From Hyperoodon ampullatus (Eukaryota; Chordata; Mammalia; Artiodactyla; Ziphiidae), in contig OX457056.1 in the NCBI GenBank assembly GCA_949752795.1, positions 205,221,654 through 205,285,653 of the forward strand: a stretch of DNA of 64,000 nt, given 5' to 3'. This document shows positions 61,474 to 64,000 of the stretch, one piece after another (within the stretch, counting starts at the first letter, position 1; every line of letters starts with the position of its first letter). The notes beneath the pieces were generated by a model. That model saw only the letters and a list, made by a program, of their open reading frames with translations. It did no database searches and had not been told where the DNA came from. The position numbers were made by a program, and so were the translations under genes.

Positions 61474-61660
61474 GGTACGCGGGCCTCTCACTGTTGTGGC
61501 CTCTCCCGTTGTGGAGCACAGGCTCCGACGCGCAGGCTCAGCGGCCATGGCTCACAGGCCCAGCCGCTCTGCGGCATGTGGGATCTTCCTGGACCGGGGC
61601 ACGAACCCGTGTCCCCTGCATCGGCAGGCGGACTCAACCACTGCACCACCAGGGAAGCCC
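61443..61660 (-). mobile_element. CHR-2 type SINE with small deletions
   Basis: Reverse-oriented CHR SINE with a long T run (about 29). Compared with the other copies it lacks one base in the GGCTCCGGACG segment and three bases in the GGACTCTCAACC segment. Flanks CTTATTTCTT (61435-61444) and CTCATTTCTT (61661-61670) are a near-perfect target duplication that overlaps the T run. Confidence 0.92.
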
Positions 61661-62059
61661 CTCATTTCTTATTTTAACCATACAGACAAGTCTCACCTCT
61701 TTCAGGAAGCCCTCCACAATTCCTCCAGCTCTTACTTATTTTCTTTCATTAAATTCCTATCGTAAGCTTCAGCATTTGGATCACAGATATATTTAGTTTG
61801 GCCTTCACTTTCCTTAATGGAGCTAAAATTTGCAGGCAGAAACATCTTGCAGCACTGAGCCCAAATGCCCATAGTCCTACAGGCTGCTGGAGCTGCATGG
61901 CAGCTGCCCAGTTTCCACTGCGTGTGCCATTTCTTCCCCCACCTCTCATCTGATGTGCATGACTTCTCCAGCTGCGTCAGCTTACTCATTGTTCATTTAA
62001 GTTGCACTCCTGGTTCCTCTAAGATTTTGAATTTGTGATTCACAGTATAGATTCTACAT

Positions 62060-62985
62060 CCATAATTTAATACCTATATTGTTTTCTTACAGTTCTTTTT
62101 AAAGTTTTAAAAATACAGTCAAGTACAAAAATTGTATTATGAGCACCCGCGTGCCAACAAACTGGAGTTAATAAATATTAACACAGGGCTTCCCTGGTGG
62201 CGCAGTGGTTGAGAATCCGCCTGCCGATGCAGGGGACACGGGTCCGTGCCCCGGTCCGGGAGGATCTCGCATGCTGCGGAGCGGCTGGGCCCGTGAGCCA
62301 TGGCCGCTGAGCGTGTGCGTCCGGAGCCTGTGCTCCGCAACGGGAGAGGCCACAACAGTGAGAGGCCCGCATACCGCAAAAAAAAAAAAAAAAAAAATCT
62401 CAACACGTCATCATTTGGGTTTCAGATTTTTAAAATAAATAGCAGGGCATCCCAGGTAGAGTCGGTTTTCTTGGTATTGCCCATTTTCAGAACCTTTCCC
62501 CTTACTCCCTACACAGATCAACTACTGATGTGAATTTGATGTATATCCTTCTAGTATGTCTGTCGATACTTTTAATACATATTAATTATCCATAGAAATA
62601 TATGTGGTATTGCTTCGTGTGTTTTTTAACGTGTAATTATCTAAATGCTCTCATTCCTCTACATGCTTCTGTCACTCAGTATTATCTGTCTTGGGACAAA
62701 TCCATCTGATCCAGACACATAATGCTGTGGCATTATGTCGTGACATGAATATGCACAATTTATTTCTCCATGCTCCTATCGATGGACATTTAGCCTGTTT
62801 CCAGTTTTGCACTATTACAAACAGTATTGTCCTATCTTTGTATATGCCTCCCAATGCATACACAGAAGTTCTCAGAGCTGCATACCTAAAAATGGAATTG
62901 CTGGGTCACGGTGAAATGGCATTGTCACCTTTATTTTTGCACTGTGTTCTAACTGTTTTACCTATTGGTCATTTCTGCAGTTGAG
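62060..62985 (-). mobile_element. Old L1 3' region, split by a SINE
   Basis: The part after 62690 reads CCTATCGATGGACATTTAG, TTTCCAGTTTTGCAC and GGAATTGCTGGGTCACGG, antisense phrases of an old L1 3' end. The part from 62060 is less certain. A CHR SINE at 62186-62398 lies inside. Confidence 0.65.
62186..62398 (+). mobile_element. CHR-2 type SINE inserted in an old L1
   Basis: Forward CHR SINE with an A tail of about 20. Only a short flanking match (AACAC) can be seen as target duplication. The flanking DNA on both sides reads as an old antisense L1 3' region. Confidence 0.92.
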
Positions 62986-64000
62986 GTCTTTTTTAGTCTG
63001 AAAGATTCATGAGGTTGGCTGTCTTATTTGTCATCCTCCGCAGCCCTGAACATGGAGGCCTGTGCATAATTGGGGCTCAGCAGGTGCATCGAGAGTGAAT
63101 AATACTATTGGCCTGAACTGAAAACTATTTAAAAGAAGGGGCTGAATTTTATCTTTTTCCTGATTCTTTTTATCTCTTGGTTCAGGATTTGACACAAAGT
63201 AGGAGACTGAGAAATATAACAACAGAGAAAAACTAGACGCCTCTCCTTCCCCTGCTCTTTTACATCTCTTTTGACTCCCAGATATTTCCTCCTCTCTCAA
63301 ATCCCATCTTGAACATCCATCTTCTCCCTCTTGTTTCCACCTCTTAGGTTCTCCTTCATCACCCAACTCCTGGCTCATCTTTCACAGGTTCACAGACCAC
63401 ACTCCCATTGTTGTGTACTTTAAACTTTGAAACCCGTTGAAGGAGCTTATTAAGTTTTGAGAAAAGAGTCAAAGTTGTTTGGACACTGAATGGTTTCTTT
63501 CAGTGCATTTAAAAATCAGCTTTCTTTCTTTTGCCTCTTCAGGTCCAATGCCTTTTAGTCTCTTTCTCAATCTTGCCTTCTTCTCTCCTGGTACTTATTT
63601 TCAAACCTTTTCACCTCTTTTCGCCTCTTTTCACCATCTCACCCAACACCATATCGTGTAACTAACCCAGGCTCTGCGTGCAGGATTCCTGGCTGTTGCT
63701 TCCCTGCCTATTTCTATTAAGGTCTAGTTCATGTCTCACTTTCACTCAGTGCAATTCCCCTGCAGCCGCTGACCTCCTTTACTACTAATCCCTTCTACAC
63801 CCTAATGGGAAAACAGTCAGGTGGCATGGACGCACACCGAAAGCCAAGGATGTGGCCTGAATTTCTGGAGACCAGCAACTGCTGGCCTCGAAGCCTGGCC
63901 TTTCCAGGACACTGCTCTTTCTGCTTTGATATGAAATCGCTCCTCAGCAGCTTCCTCCTTGGATGCAGAGAGGAAGGGCCTATGGCAGCAAAGGAGGCGT

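Larger units (their letters stand above)
1..64000 (+). other. SORCS3: SORCS3 gene body, partial (internal exons and introns)
   Basis: Seven exons in the same strand and order join into one frame encoding a contiguous part of a VPS10 domain. SorCS receptors are type I membrane proteins of the sortilin family, mostly neuronal, that bind ligands through a luminal beta-propeller and act in trafficking and synaptic function. The window contains neither the signal peptide and propeptide exons nor the PKD, transmembrane and cytoplasmic exons, so both ends are missing. Introns run from 1.5 to over 11 kb, in keeping with the very large SorCS genes of mammals. SORCS3 is chosen over the paralogues from remembered blade sequences (AMENIKSSRG, FLDWGGALVAMKH); no alignment was run. 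Confidence 0.83.
52364..64000. other. Intron downstream of exon G (partial)
   Basis: At least 11.6 kb with no further exon recognised. The first 4 kb (52364-56240) is AT-rich and nearly free of identifiable repeats. Then come an MLT2-like LTR, an L2 fragment, a CA microsatellite, a hAT fossil, a Tigger-like element, three CHR-2 SINEs and an old L1. Confidence 0.7.

Noticed and set aside
1..64000. CRISPR array, operon, phage or other prokaryotic system
   Set aside because: The sequence is mammalian intron and exon DNA throughout. Short tandem repeats have no spacer structure and there are no long ORFs.

Overview
This window is nuclear DNA from a mammal, almost certainly a cetacean (whale or dolphin). 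The evidence is ten copies of the tRNA-derived CHR SINE: nine of the short CHR-2 type and one of the longer CHR-1 type. Most still have poly-A tails and readable target-site duplications. Bovine-type SINEs such as Bov-tA, common in ruminant genomes, were not seen.

One protein-coding gene crosses the whole window on the + strand. Seven internal exons (12949-13038, 21918-22097, 32175-32321, 33862-33964, 38996-39072, 42027-42118, 52256-52363) join in one open frame of 797 nt, about 265 residues, with GT-AG boundaries throughout. The product is part of the VPS10 ten-bladed beta-propeller of a SorCS-family sortilin receptor. Family members recalled from memory point to SORCS3 rather than SORCS1 or SORCS2. 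The exons before 12949 and after 52363 were not found and should lie outside the window, so the gene is partial at both ends.

The rest is intron. It holds old mammalian repeats (MIR, L2, L1 3' ends, MST and MLT2-type LTRs, hAT and Tigger-type DNA transposon fossils), the younger CHR SINEs, several 5'-truncated L1 copies, a solo ERV1-type LTR (24979-25430) with a 5-bp target duplication and a 38-bp tandem repeat in its U3, and many microsatellites. The 60-140 aa open frames in the introns fall in repeats or low-complexity DNA or show no coding character. No second gene, tRNA, rRNA, CRISPR array or operon was seen.

I found no undescribed biological system. The points most worth checking are an inverted SINE pair closely flanking exon B (a possible circular-RNA arrangement), the sense-oriented solo LTR with its own TATA box and polyadenylation signal in an intron, and several repeat-free intronic blocks that may be conserved regulatory elements.
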